The notes beneath the pieces were generated by a model. It was not told the origin of the DNA. It worked only from the letters and a program-made list of their open reading frames with translations, and did no database searches. Below are positions 11,591 to 22,869 of a stretch of 64,000 nucleotides of DNA, in pieces. Both the position numbers and the translations under genes were made by a program. Position 1 is the first letter of the stretch, and each line of letters opens with the position of its first letter. The stretch comes from Adenophora triphylla var. japonica (Eukaryota > Streptophyta > Magnoliopsida > Asterales > Campanulaceae). The DNA lies in NCBI GenBank assembly GCA_022495995.1, contig JAFEMH010000337.1, positions 62,001 to 126,000 on the forward strand, given 5' to 3'.

Positions 11591-14500
11591 ATGGTGGAGG
11601 AAGAGGAAGACCATGTAGCAACTAATGGTATGATTGAGGATGAGGAGGAGGGAGGATTGGGGTGTATGGGATGGGTGTGGGGCCCAATTTACTGGGTGAG
11701 AATGCTAGCAAGGGAAATGCATTGGAGCTTTGTGTTTGGGGTGGTGGTGGTGTATGGAATAAGTCAAGGATTAGGGGGTGCACTTGGAAGAGTTGGTACT
11801 GAGTATTACATGAAAGATGTGCAGAAAGTGCAGCCTTCAGAAGCTCAGGTCTACTCTGGTATCACTTCCATTCCCTGGCTTGTTAAGCCTCTTTGGGGTC
11901 TTCTCACTGATGTTCTTCCCATCTCTGGCTATCGTCGCCGCCCTTATTTCGTATTTGCCGGTAATAATCATAATTACCCATCAAATCTCTATTTGTTGTT
12001 AGCTTGCATTCATTATGATTTGATGTATTTTTTTTCCTGTGGTAGTTCTTATTTCTTGCTTAAATTCCAAGTTATTATGAACACTTGGGCGGACGAATGA
12101 AATGCGTTGAGAAAAGTGCCTCCCAGAGTAATATTAGTGCGTAGTTATCTTAAAAGCATCACAATTTTGGGGCTTGCAATATTTTCACATGGTAATAATC
12201 TATTAACAGTTACATGTCTAAATTATTTTTCCGGTCTCTGATTGTCCAATCAAATCGTTTAGTAGCACACTTCAAAACAAGTGTAATAGAAAGGAGGATG
12301 AAAAAATAGGCACAAAAATTTATCAAATAAGCCAATGATTTCGTTTATCTTCTTGCAGTTTTCTAGCTAGTCTGACATTTGTCCCCCTATGGGTTACATT
12401 TGGAAGTATTCTGGCTTTGGGTGAGCATAACCTTCTATCATGTAGCTTTTAAAAATAAAACAGTGGCAAAGTCTTTTTGCTTGATGCAGGACTGAAGAGA
12501 ACGAAACACAGTGGTTATGATTGGCATATATGTTTTTCACAACATGAAAACTTGATTTGCCACATACTATATAGTTAATGTAGACTCACAAAAGTATTTC
12601 TCATGCAACATAACTTTTGGTGGATAGTTATCTTGGATTTTCTTCATAGGTAAGTATCGTAAAATCTTAAAAGATCATGCTTTATTTTTGTATCGGAAAC
12701 TGATTACAAAACTAGGAACTAAAAGAAAAGGATATTACCCAAATTGGGTATCCTTTGATTATTCTCTCTTTAAAGCCAATCTATGATCATTTTATCAATG
12801 AATGATCATACCTAATCTTATTCTGTGTGACCCCTTTTACCTTGGAGTAGCTTATCTTTGTAACTGTATCGGCTATGCTTCTCTTTTACAATTTAGATGT
12901 CAGTTGTAGCTCCTCTTTGTACCTGAATACAGATAGAATAGGAAATCGTGTAGCCGATAATGCTTTGTATTGTGTAAAGCCAAACACTTTTTTAAGCTAG
13001 AATACCATAAAATATTGATTAGGAAGAGTAACTCTTGTTTTGTGGTGAATAATCAAAGTCAGATCATGGGGTTGTACGTAATTATCCAAGTATTAAAGGA
13101 TGTCTTTTAAGGACATACCCCCTCTGTCCCACTTGAAATTAAACATGAGATGGCACGGGGAATAAGGAATAAGGGCTCGTTTGATAGACGACGGGGATAG
13201 GGATATTTATTAAGGAGGGGATTAATATTACCGGGAGTAATAGGAAGGGTAGTAATTATCCCACATAAATTTTAACATTCTTGTTTGGCAGAAACAGTTT
13301 AAAACACAACAACCCAACTTGGATTAGTAGGCAAAGTACCAATCTGTCCAACCAAAAAAATTCTATCAAAACATTTTTACATCATTGTTCTTTAAAAAAG
13401 ATTATTTTGGGACTAAGGCTTTGTTGTTGTTTTTAAAAAAAGATTATGAATTTTTTTTTTACAAAAGCGTAATAATTTTACGCAAATGTAAATTTATTCA
13501 AAAAACAAATCATACAAATTGGGTAGCCATAGGCATATTTTCTCACAAGAAAAAAATACAGTAAATTGTCATAAGAGCTTGATCTTTTATTTAGTAATTG
13601 GATCTAATCTAGATCAATGACTATATTGAAAAGGGCATAACTTGTTTCATAAATTTTAACTTTTTTTTTCCATGTAAAAGAGAAACTAGTCAGATTTAGT
13701 TTCTTGAACAACAAAATTTGAAGCATTGGAAATGGCGGAGATGAGTGACGGAAAAAAAAGGGATGTATAGAAAGATAACTTGAGAATCAATGGTAAAATG
13801 GCTTTGCATTGTACTGTTATGGAAATATCGTTGAATGATGAGGAGGGAGGTAGAGATAGTCTCCATTTGATTACGCATAGGAGAGGGCATTTTTTTTTAC
13901 CATAAAAGCTAATATGTGTATGTTCTAATCGCACTATTATTAATACCTCCTTTCCAACGGGATAAATAGTGAGTGTATTAAGAGGCTAATCCTGGTAGGG
14001 GGTTTTAGTTATCCAGAAGCATATTTCCTACCAAACATCTTTTAAAAAGTAACAGGATTATTAATCCTTATTCGGATGGTTAATCCTGCTTACCAAACGT
14101 AGTCTAAGTGTATAAATTAAGGTGGTGTGAGTATAATAAAAGGGGTAGGGGTTGTTGGGTATGAAATAGTAAGTGGGGTGATTGTTGTGAGCATGACAAG
14201 TGGACCCCACTAATTAAAAAACTATAAAACACTTTCCATTTTGGGCTTGTCTAATTTGTATTGGCACACCCGAAATGGAATTTTGGCTAACTTTGGGGGA
14301 GTCTTTTTGTGTTGTGAAATCGTGGGCTATCAGAGCAAAATTATCCTATATAAGTGACTGATTGTGAGAATCAACATACATGCAACAATCATATGAAAGC
14401 ATTAAACAAGAAAGAAATGCACTATTTGTTCATCTATTTCGTCGTAAGATCGGGCGTACCCCAGTTCGTCACTAGATTGGTCTACGTGTGAGGGCAATAA

Positions 14501-17500
14501 CAAGCTAGGATATTCACTAATATCACAATCTGTCATGTTTACAAACAAAGCCCATGCGGTGGAGTCATCTCATCACTTTCTCCATGTAAACATACCCTCG
14601 CACATACAACCCCAGACATGCTTCCAGCAACCCAAGGAATTCCCCTAAGGGCATCTCAAAAGCCTGCCCTTGCCTCAGGCTCACTTGTGGATCTCACATA
14701 TTCTCTCTGACTATTTTTCTCCTGACACACAATATTCATGCCATCACTTGGCTTTTATAGAATAAAAAAAAAAAAAAAACCAAAACCCTAAAGGAATCAC
14801 AGTTCTGCAGCGTGACGGAAGGAATTACTTTCCTTTTAGGCAAGTCAATCAAGTCACGTGTAACAAAAGATTTCCACGCCAAAAAAGAATTTGGTGATTG
14901 CCGTGATCCCATGCGGCCGTATAGTTCCAGATTCCAACTTTTTCGTCTTCGTTCGTTCCTTCATGATCCGACTTCTCCGTTCGCGGTTCCGACCATAGTT
15001 GTTAAAGACGAAAGGCGAGAGGCAGGCGAGAAGTTCCTAGAAAAGGCGAATGGCGAGGCGGTTGAAAGGCGAGCAATGCGGTAAAATAGAACAAAAGGAA
15101 TATTAAAATAATATATATACAAAATATATTAAACAAAGCTTAAACATGGTAAGAACATGAATTTTGCATTAAATAAATGTCACAATTTCACATGTAATAG
15201 CAACTTAACACAATTAAAAAACCAAAAAGTGAGAATTCTTTGACAAAAAACACATTTTATGTTCAAATCAGTAAACGAGTAGTCGTTTAAAAGCGTGAAA
15301 TAGGTGAATTCGAATATATAATTTCAAATGTATAATTCCATACCTAATGATGATCATAAGATATAGTTAAAACTTCAAATGACAAAGGAGATCCAAAGTA
15401 AAGCGAAAAAATAAATTAAATTAGTAAACATATAAAAATTTGCAAACCTCCCTTTAAAAATTTGAATAAAGCAAGCTATTTGTAGTATTTTGTCCTACTC
15501 CTTTGTCGTCGTTCTAATTTGTTATTTATGACACTTATTTTCTTTTGATCACTCGAAAGAAATTATGGATATCTTAATTTGTTATTTATGACACTTATTT
15601 TCTTTTGATCACTCGAAAGAAATTATGGATATCTTTCTTCCTCATGTACGCCACAATCTATCTTTACTCCATATTATTCCAAAACAACGCATTGGGTATG
15701 TTAAATTATTGAAACTAAAATTACAAAATGACCTAGTTTAACACTACACATATGCCTATTATGTCTTTTGACAAAGGTGGACTGCTCACGCCTCTCACCG
15801 TAACCAAGAAACTCCTCGCCTCGCCTGACCTAAAAGGCGCACAACAGCCCGCCATAAAACCAAAAGGCGGTCGACCCCTAAAGGCGTCAAAACGGCGAGG
15901 CGGGCGAGAGAGACGCTAGCCTTTCGCAACTATGGTTCCGACTCCTTTCTTCCTGGTTTTGACTCCATTACCTAATAGTCTCGTGCACTTATCTTAGGAG
16001 AAGGTGAAGGTCGCCAAGCACCTTAATCAATATTTAACTTTGGGATTCCATATGTCAACTATTTTTTTGCTGTTGTGCTCCAAAATCCATCTAGAATTTT
16101 ATGGAGAACATCTCTATGTTCCAGTATATGGTTTGGTTTTTGCACCTTAAATATTGCAGTTCACGTCTGTTCCTCGTTAACTGCCACTCAAAACGTACTC
16201 ACTTTATCTGGTTTGGATCCACAATTTGCCTATCACTGACCAAAGCTTCTTCTTAGTCAACTACATTAATCAGCCATTGGAGTTCCCCTTTAAAGGGCAC
16301 TAACCTCTGACTAGCACACGAATTCTGCGAAACCATTAGGTCAAATAGACATGCTTTTACATAGCCCGGCCTGAAAATCCCTAGATGGAGAGTTACTACG
16401 CCTCTCCCCCCCCCCCTTTCAGCAGTAAATAAGGGGTATGAAGAGGGAAAGTCTAAAGCGAAATAACTCCCTAGTACATTTATTTGATATAACTGATTTC
16501 CTTATGTTTTTTCAAGTGTGTTCTTTTATACATCTCTTTCCTCTCTATCTATCAGCAGTTTAAAAGATAGAGAACCCACGAATTCAAACTTAACAACGAC
16601 CATGGTTCATCAATGATTTCATGAACTGTGAATCATGGAGTATTCTTGAGTGAAACGTCGTGGTTTACATATTGTCACAGACTAACCAAATAGGAACACA
16701 GAAGAGCATGGCCTTTGGCATTGCAAAGATTGACAGAGTAAGAAAAAATGTGATTTTTTTCATCTCTGATAAAGTTATTTTCTTAATGAAAAGGAAAAGA
16801 AGAAATATATATATATGTGTGTGTATTATAAAGGGAAAAAATGGAAGAAAAAGAAAAGTTTCACCTGAATCAGTAACTTGATCTTTATTTACACTTAGGG
16901 ATGATTGTTAAAATTTCAGCATTATTTAAACAGCTGGCATTGTCTATCTGATTGTTACTCCTTGGAAATAAAGTTGGAGTATCTACTTATAACATTAGTA
17001 TACTAAAGATAAACCTGCAATAAATGTAAATCTAATGAGAAATGTTTTTACTCAAAAAAAAAAGAAGATAAATTAGAACTTCTGTTGTAGAATAGATACT
17101 GCAGAAAAGCCACGTGGCAGGCATGTGACCTGCACTGCTAAACCATAGATGATCCAAGATACGAACACCACAGTAACCATCAGCATATCATACCTTCTAA
17201 ACAGCTTTGGAATTGGAGGTTATGGACAAGGCACCGCAGTTTAATGTAGGCTCTTACTGCGCCATATTCGAACCATAGATTAAGATTGCTGAGGAATTAT
17301 GAATAGGAGGATGGATCGCAGAGCGTAGCCATGTGGTCCAATGAAATGGTTACAAGCGACTAAGCTATCGTCTGTAGGAAAAACTCCACATGATCCCCTC
17401 ATAAGCTCTCTGGTGCGCTATTTCCGAAGACCCAATGAGATTGCACCACTGTGGTCTGGATAGTTGACTATCCAGACCACAGTGGTTCAACTAATGAGGA

Positions 17501-19754
17501 TTTTCATTACACACAAATAGAGCGTTTAACTTTTAAGAAACACAGCTGCAGTCACTTCTTTTCTTGATACTACATCAAAACTTGACTTGGATCAAACAAG
17601 TATAATGGTCCATAGGTTCCCCTCTATTTTTTTTTCTTTTTTCCTTTCTTTGGACCATTCAAATGGAGAATGGAAATTTCTTCCTTATTGAGCTGTTCAA
17701 GAATCTGCAGTTATGTGTAATTGTTGCACTTTGTTGACACGATAATTAGCTGATTCACATGATTAATGGAACACCATTTTTGTTAAATTCTATATTTATT
17801 TATTAATTGCTTGTTTTCATATTTCTTTTTGTTTCTTTCGCCCTGATGGGGTCTTGCGAAGGGTCAAACTTATCAGTTGCATGCTATGAATATAGGGGTT
17901 CTTGGAATTATGTCGATGATGTTCTTGTCTTTGCACCACAAGTTACATATTGCATTGGCACTCATGTCTTTAACGGCTGGAAGTGCTGGAGCTGCAATAG
18001 CAGACGTGACAGTTGACGCATGTGTCGCTCAAAACAGTGGCCGCCATCCTTCCCTTGCTGCCGACATGCAAAGTTTGTGCGCCCTAAGTTCTTCTATTGG
18101 AGCTCTGGTGGGATTTTCATTAAGTGGTATCTTTGTTCACTTAATTGGCCCAAAGGTGACCTTCTTTACTGAATTACTCCCTCCGTCCCAAAATGAATGT
18201 CCAAAAAAATTTCAATTTACTCTTGATCAAGAGCAAATTTGAAAACTTTTTGCACATTCATTTTGGGACAGAGGGAGTAATAATTCCTGAACATTTCGAG
18301 ATTTTGATTATTTACAAGTCTTGTTTCTTCTGCTGCATAAAAATAGGGAGTTTTTGGATTGCTGGCTATCCCAGCTGGGCTTGTATTTCTAGTTGGACTT
18401 GTGCTCAAGGAACCCCATATACCCAACTTTTCTTACGAGCAGGTATATATAAAAAACTGCCTCTTTATAATTGTTTTAGTTTCATCTTCACAAAAACTCT
18501 GATGTTCTGTTCTTGTTATCAGGTTAACCAGAAATTCTTTGATGCTGCAAAAGCCATGTGGAGAACATTAAAAACCCCAGAGGTGTGGAGGCCATGTCTT
18601 TATATGTATCTCTCATTTGCATTGAGTTTGAATATCTATGATGGCCTGTTCTATTGGTCCACGGATTCAGAGGCCGGTCCATCTTTCTCTCAGGTAAACG
18701 TCATTTGTTGAGAGGTAATTGACAAATAAACTCCAAATCTTGCGTATATAAAATGATGGCTGCTGAATTTCATTAGCTATGCAACCTTCTAATATGACAT
18801 GCCAATATTAACTCATATAGCTGAATATAAGAGTAAGTTAAAATTGGCCTATGCGAAATTTAGTTTCTGAAAATCCCATTTACTCCCTCTGTCCCAAACG
18901 AAGAAGTCTCATTTGAAAAGTCAAAAATTTCAAGGATGCAGCTTTACTCACTTGTACTGTCATGAAATCACACTACAACTATTTCCTTTTTCGGAAACAC
19001 GACTTTTCTTGGAGCGTAGGGAAAACATAAGTGCATCCTTTTTGGGAACGGAGTAGTATTTATATAGGCTAATCTGGTTTTTCTTTACCACTTCGTACAT
19101 CTGGATTTTTGCACAGATTAGCAGTTAACTGTTTTTTTTTTTATAATGCAGGAGACTATTGGTTTTGTACTCTCAATTGGTTCTGTTGGATCCCTTTTAG
19201 GGGCCATACTATATCAATATGGTCTAAAAGACTACCCTTTCAAAGACCTTCTATTCTGGACTCAGCTCTTTTTCGGTCTGTCAGGAATGCTGGATCTGGT
19301 TCTGGTGCTCCGTCTAAATCTAAAATTTGGAATACCGGACTATTTCTTTGTGGTAATTGACGAAAGCATTTCCCAGATGACTGGGAGATTGAAATGGATG
19401 CCACTTCTCGTTCTATCTTCAAAGCTTTGTCCTCCAGGGATTGAAGGGACTTTCTTTGCATTGATAATGTCAATCGATAATCTTGGACTTGTATCTTCGA
19501 CATGGGGAGGTGGGTTACTTCTTCATGTCTTGAATGTCACGAGGACACGGTTTGATAAACTTTGGCTAGCCATTTTGATTCGAAATGTATTGAGAGTTAC
19601 ACCTTTGTGTGTGTTGTATTTGGTGCCTAGAAGTGATCCTAGCTCGGTTATACTTCCGGAAGTAGTGAACTTAAAAGAAAGCTCTGAAACGTCGGAATCA
19701 AAAGATATAGAACTTGCGCCCCTTGTTGTTAATATGGATAGTAGAATTCCGTAG
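11591..19754 (+). CDS. Folate-biopterin transporter family protein (FBT/BT1, major facilitator superfamily)
   Basis: Five exons, 11591-11960, 17896-18155, 18347-18442, 18523-18693 and 19152-19754, join at GT-AG sites in phase to 499 codons plus TAG. The length and conserved blocks match plant FBT proteins; my recollection is that Arabidopsis FBT2-type members are closest. Residues 1-22 are acidic. About twelve membrane segments follow, roughly at 44-63, 86-106, 117-136, 141-165, 190-208, 211-230, 265-287, 300-321, 332-352, 375-393, 400-428 and 438-460. The family signature '[15 protein letters not shown]' is at residues 105-119, between segments 2 and 3. Family members move folates or pterins across membranes; substrate and location are not proven for this branch, and no plastid transit peptide is evident. 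Start choice: first ATG, followed directly by the acidic family N-terminus. The frame is intact, so the gene is probably active. Confidence 0.93.
13173..14104. mobile_element. Harbinger/Tourist-like non-autonomous DNA element
   Basis: The left end GGGCTCGTTTGATA and the right end (read inverted) GACTACGTTTGGTA are imperfect terminal inverted repeats. They are flanked by TAA at 13170-13172 and 14105-14107, the 3-bp duplication typical of PIF/Harbinger. At 932 bp it is long for a MITE and includes a SINE-like tail (13400-13430), so it may carry a nested insertion. There is no transposase. Confidence 0.6.
13400..13430 (+). mobile_element. SINE-like 3' tail fragment
   Basis: ATTATTTTGGGACTAAGGCT followed by TTGTTGTTG is the same tail found at 4561-4612. 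Only this fragment is recognisable. Confidence 0.4.
14994..15933. mobile_element. hAT- or MULE-like non-autonomous DNA element with GGCGAGGCG-rich ends
   Basis: The left end CATAGTTGTTAAAGACGAAA and the inverted right end (CATAGTTGCGAAAGGC) are terminal inverted repeats. GGTTCCGAC occurs on both sides (14985-14993 and 15934-15942). Read as 9 bp it fits Mutator-like elements. If the last base is given to the inverted repeat, it is an 8-bp hAT-type duplication. Both ends carry clusters of AGGCGAGGCG words, while the middle is AT-rich. No transposase was found. It contains the exact 60-bp tandem duplication at 15516-15635. Confidence 0.75.
15516..15635. repeat. Exact 60-bp tandem duplication
   Basis: The 60 bases at 15516-15575 are repeated without a single difference at 15576-15635 (starting AATTTGTTATTTATGACACT). 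Sequence on either side is unique. Confidence 0.97.
17445..17486. repeat. Perfect palindrome (20-bp arms, 2-bp spacer)
   Basis: ACCACTGTGGTCTGGATAGT at 17445-17464 is followed by TG and then its exact reverse complement at 17467-17486. In the pre-mRNA it would form a tight hairpin about 410 nt before the intron 1 acceptor. Confidence 0.95.
18177..18277. mobile_element. Stowaway MITE in intron 2
   Basis: The 101-bp element starts CTCCCTCCGTCCCAAAATGA and ends with the inverse (TCATTTTGGGACAGAGGGAG). It is flanked by TA at 18175-18176 and 18278-18279, as in Tc1/mariner-derived Stowaway MITEs. It makes up more than half of the 191-bp intron 2 (18156-18346). Confidence 0.95.
18883..19053. mobile_element. 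Stowaway-like MITE in intron 4
   Basis: Left end CTCCCTCTGTCCCAAACGAA and right end TTTTTGGGAACGGAG, with TA on both sides (18881-18882 and 19054-19055). It lies inside the 458-bp intron 4 (18694-19151). The internal sequence differs from the intron 2 copy, so it is a separate family member. Confidence 0.8.
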
Positions 19755-20218
19755 CGTCATCAACGTTTGAGACATGTGGGCCCAACCCTTGTCTGGATCT
19801 GGCTCTTTCTAAGAGATGGATAGAGCCTTTGTTGCAAATTCTTTTTTTTTTGTGCGTATATCTCATTTGTCTCTCGTCATTGTCTTACACGTGGATCAAG
19901 TATTTCCAGGAGCGCACGCGCATAGTGGGAGCTCTTTAGTTTTATTTTTTTTGTACTGAAAATTTTTCCTTGTAACATGACAGATATTCAATTTAAAGGG
20001 GAAGAAGTTATAAGTGAGTATTTCCATGTTATGTTTTGAAGGCCTCCATTGTTATGTTATACAAATCTCACTCTTGTGCCACTTTTGACAGTAAAATGTT
20101 TTCAAGTTGTAGAGGAAAGCCTCTTGATCCAGATTCTTTGACCATTGATATTTAAAAAAAAAAAAAAAGTTAACTAAAAGCTTAGGAAACTCTGTTTCTT
20201 TTTTTTTTTTAATTATTA
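19755..20218 (+). other. 3' UTR and downstream flank of the transporter gene
   Basis: AT-rich sequence after the stop codon, with T runs and no other frame of note. I did not find an unambiguous AATAAA; AATTTAAAGG near 19990 is the nearest candidate. The transcript end is therefore not defined. Confidence 0.45.
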
Positions 20219-20226
20219 TTAATTTT

Positions 20227-20742
20227 AGGGCAATTTGCAATTTAGGGCTCGAGGGGGTGTTCTCCAAATGGGTCCCCATTTTTTATTTTTTTTCAAATCA
20301 AGGCTCAATATCTAATTTTTTTCGTCAATTATGGGCTTTTTGACGAAATTCGTTAAAAACACAAATATTTTAAATTTACTAATTATTTTTTGTTAAAAAA
20401 CTAAATATTTGAATTTGGATAATTTTTTTAATAAATTATGATAACATAGAATTAAAAAGAAATTCAATAAAATAAAAGATTTATTTTGTTCTATGATCTA
20501 TGATCCCTTATTTATAAAATATGTCATTTAATCCCTTAAAAGTTAGTGTCAATTCAATTTAACCAAATCTGTTATTCATGTGCGTGACAAGTGCAACTTA
20601 ACTGTGTTTTTAACGAATTTCGTCAAAAAGCCCTTAATTGACGAAAAATTTAGATATTGAGCCCTGATTTGACAAAAAACAAATATGGGGCCCCGTTTGG
20701 AGAACACCCCCTCGACTTCAGGCCCTAAATTGCAATTTGCCC
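20227..20742. mobile_element. Long-TIR non-autonomous DNA element
   Basis: About 140 bp at the left (from AGGGCAATTTGCAATTTAGG) is repeated inverted at the right end (about 20600-20742). It includes the words GAGGGGGTGTTCTCC and GACGAAATTCGTTAAAAACAC on both sides. TTAATTTT flanks both ends (20219-20226 and 20743-20750), giving an 8-bp duplication. The 240-bp middle is AT-rich and non-coding. Long inverted repeats suggest a MULE- or hAT-type MITE. Confidence 0.8.
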
Positions 20743-20763
20743 TTAATTTTCTTATTAACATTC

Positions 20764-21813
20764 TGGCCAATTGCAATTTGGTGACCTAAGTTTTACACAT
20801 AGTTGCAATACCGCAGCCAAGAGTGTAATGTAGTCAATCAATGCCCTAAGTTTGTAATTTTTAGCAAATTGATATAAAAACTAACGAAATCGTTAAATAA
20901 AATAACAATCGTTAAAAAGAAAACAAAAAAAAAATCTGGGCAACTCTTCTTCTTCTTCTAGATCTGAAAATCCCATCCCCACCAATCTTCTTCTTCCACC
21001 ACCCCTACCATATTCAGATTTAAACCACCACCCCTACATATTCAGATTTAAACCACCACCCCTACCATAATCCAAGCAAAAACCAAAATCATTTATATGT
21101 AATCAATATTTGTGCAAATCGAATCTTGGTTTCAAAATCAAAGTCAACATACGAACATATGAACAAATGTAATCCTTCATACCCGGTGAATAGAAACTTA
21201 GAGAGAAAAACATGGGTAATAATTTCAGATTGCACCGGCGAGCTCAGATCCGAGTTAGGGCCAAAACATCCCAAACCCACCAATCAAAATCTGAAACTCC
21301 ATAGCCTCCCGTCGCCGGCTGGGAGATGACTTAGAAAGGGAGGTGATGGCTTCTTGGCCGGATGTCGGCGAAGAAGGAACAGAAGGAGACGGGGTGGGAA
21401 GGTGGAAGTGACCTGAGAGTGAGAAAGAGGTGGTCATGGTCGACGAAGTGAAGGATGGCGTGGGTTTTGACGCGAGAAGGACGAGGGATCAGGAAGGAAG
21501 GGGTGGCGTGGGAGGGTGGGGGAAGGCGATGGGTTGGGATGATGAGAAGGGTGGTCGGTGCCTGAGGTGTTGGGGGAGATGGAGATGAAGGTAGAAGACG
21601 GTGGGTTTTTCTTTTTCTTTTATTTTTGGGTAAAAAAATAATTTTATTTTATTATTATTATTATTATTATTTTATTATTATTGTTGTTATTATTATTATT
21701 ACTATTTTATTATTGTTATTATTATTATTATCATTATTATTGTTATTATTATTATTATTATTTTATTATTATTACTATTTTATTAATATTTTATTATTAT
21801 TACTATTTTATTA

Positions 21814-21845
<32 letters not shown>

Positions 21846-22156
21846 TTATTATTATTATTGTTATTATATTATTATTACTATTTTATTATTATTTTATTAT
21901 TATTACTATTTTATTATTATTATTATTATTTTTATTACCCGCCTTGCACATTATCCATGAAATGACGAAATTACCCTTTACATACTCACGTGAAAGGCAC
22001 ATGGAATTTATTCCGTCAAAAAATTAACGATTTCGTTAGTTTTTATACCAATTTGCTAAAAATTGCAAACTTAGGGCATTGATTGGCTAAATTGCACTCT
22101 TGGCTGCGGTATTGCAATTATGTGTAAAACTTAGGTCATCAAATTGCAATTAACCC
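20764..22156. mobile_element. MULE-like element with long TIRs and unrelated interior (Pack-MULE candidate)
   Basis: About 130 bp at the left (TGGCCAATTGCAATTTGGTG, then ACCTAAGTTTTACACATAG and ACTAACGAAATCGTTAA) recurs inverted at about 22025-22156. TTAACATTC lies on both sides (20755-20763 and 22157-22165), the 9-bp duplication of Mutator-like elements. The 1.1-kb interior has a C-rich CCACCACCCCTACC repeat (about 20995-21065), a G-rich segment (21230-21605) unlike its AT-rich surroundings, and a large TTA microsatellite. No transposase is present. The interior may be captured host DNA, but I do not recognise its source. Confidence 0.82.
21643..21938. repeat. TTA/TTG/TTTTA microsatellite, about 300 bp
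   Basis: Nearly uninterrupted TTA units with occasional TTG, CTA and TTTTA variants inside the MULE-like element. Open frames here (poly-Tyr/Leu/Ile) are artefacts of the repeat. Confidence 0.95.
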
Positions 22157-22165
22157 TTAACATTC

Positions 22166-22543
22166 AGTCAAAATATGTTTGTCCCACGATATTGTCCCAC
22201 AAAGTATACACCGAATTTTACTTTTGCACGAAATTCGTCTCAATGTCATAACTAATGTTTGAATAATCTCATATTGCCCTCTAGACTCTAACACACGTTA
22301 AAAATTTAACAAAATTTGTCACGTACATATTACATCGGGTATTTATGACCTTTTAACACCTAAACTTAAGGGGCTTAAATGTCTGAAGTCTGGAAAATGG
22401 ATTTCTCTTTCTTTTATTTCAGCAAGCAATTTTTGTTTCATCACCATGAACCGCCAACATTTTTACCAAAATAAAAAAGTGAAATGCTAAAGTCACAAAA
22501 TGGATACAAAACAAAAAAGCTTGAAAAATGACATGGCAACTTA
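22166..22543. other. Intergenic DNA, nothing recognised
   Basis: AT-rich sequence between two DNA elements; no domain, RNA gene or repeat end identified. Confidence 0.5.
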
Positions 22544-22742
22544 GAGCTCGTCTGGTACACAGTTTATAAACGGAGAGTTTTTAAAACGGAGCTTATTTTT
22601 GGACGCTATAATTTTGAGCGGCCAAAATATCCCCAACTTTTTAAAATTCAACGGTCTAAAACTCTCGACTAATACGCTTAATAAAAAAAAAGCTGAGTTT
22701 TTTAATCTCCGTTTTAACAAAAACGCTCGACAAGACAGGGCC
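22544..22742. mobile_element. Tourist/Harbinger-like MITE
   Basis: Left end GAGCTCGTCTGG and inverted right end GGCCCTGTCTTG, with further inverted words AAACGGAGA inside both arms. Flanked by TTA at 22541-22543 and 22743-22745. Length 199 bp, non-coding. Confidence 0.72.
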
Positions 22743-22869
22743 TTAGTTGGAACTTGTGGGACCACTAATTAATTAATTCACTTAACCATTCCCACCAACT
22801 ATGGTTATAATAACAAAAAAAATAAGGAAATAACTAATATAAATCATTTACTCCGTATGCCGCAACACA

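Larger units (their letters stand above)
11961..17895 (+). other. Intron 1 of the transporter gene (5.9 kb, transposon-rich)
   Basis: Donor GCCG|gtaata at 11960/11961 and acceptor atatag|GGG at 17895/17896. Exon 1 ends in phase 1, and the glycine codon is completed by exon 2. No further conserved exon is expected here, because the flanking protein blocks are contiguous in the family. Inside lie a Harbinger-like element (13173-14104), a hAT/MULE-like element (14994-15933), a perfect palindrome (17445-17486) and a short TA/TG microsatellite (about 16806-16828). The stretches 11,961-13,172, 14,108-14,984 and 15,943-17,444 show nothing else that I recognise. Confidence 0.85.

Noticed and set aside
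13686..13934. Minus-strand 82-codon frame in intron 1
   Set aside because: Lies within a Harbinger-like element, overlaps another short frame and shows no recognisable domain.
18193..18711. 172-codon frame read straight through introns 2 and 3 of the transporter gene
   Set aside because: Joins MITE and intron sequence to exon 4; the spliced model gives the conserved family sequence without gaps.
21626..22027. Open frames of more than 90 codons rich in Tyr, Leu and Ile
   Set aside because: They are translations of the TTA microsatellite and have no coding character.
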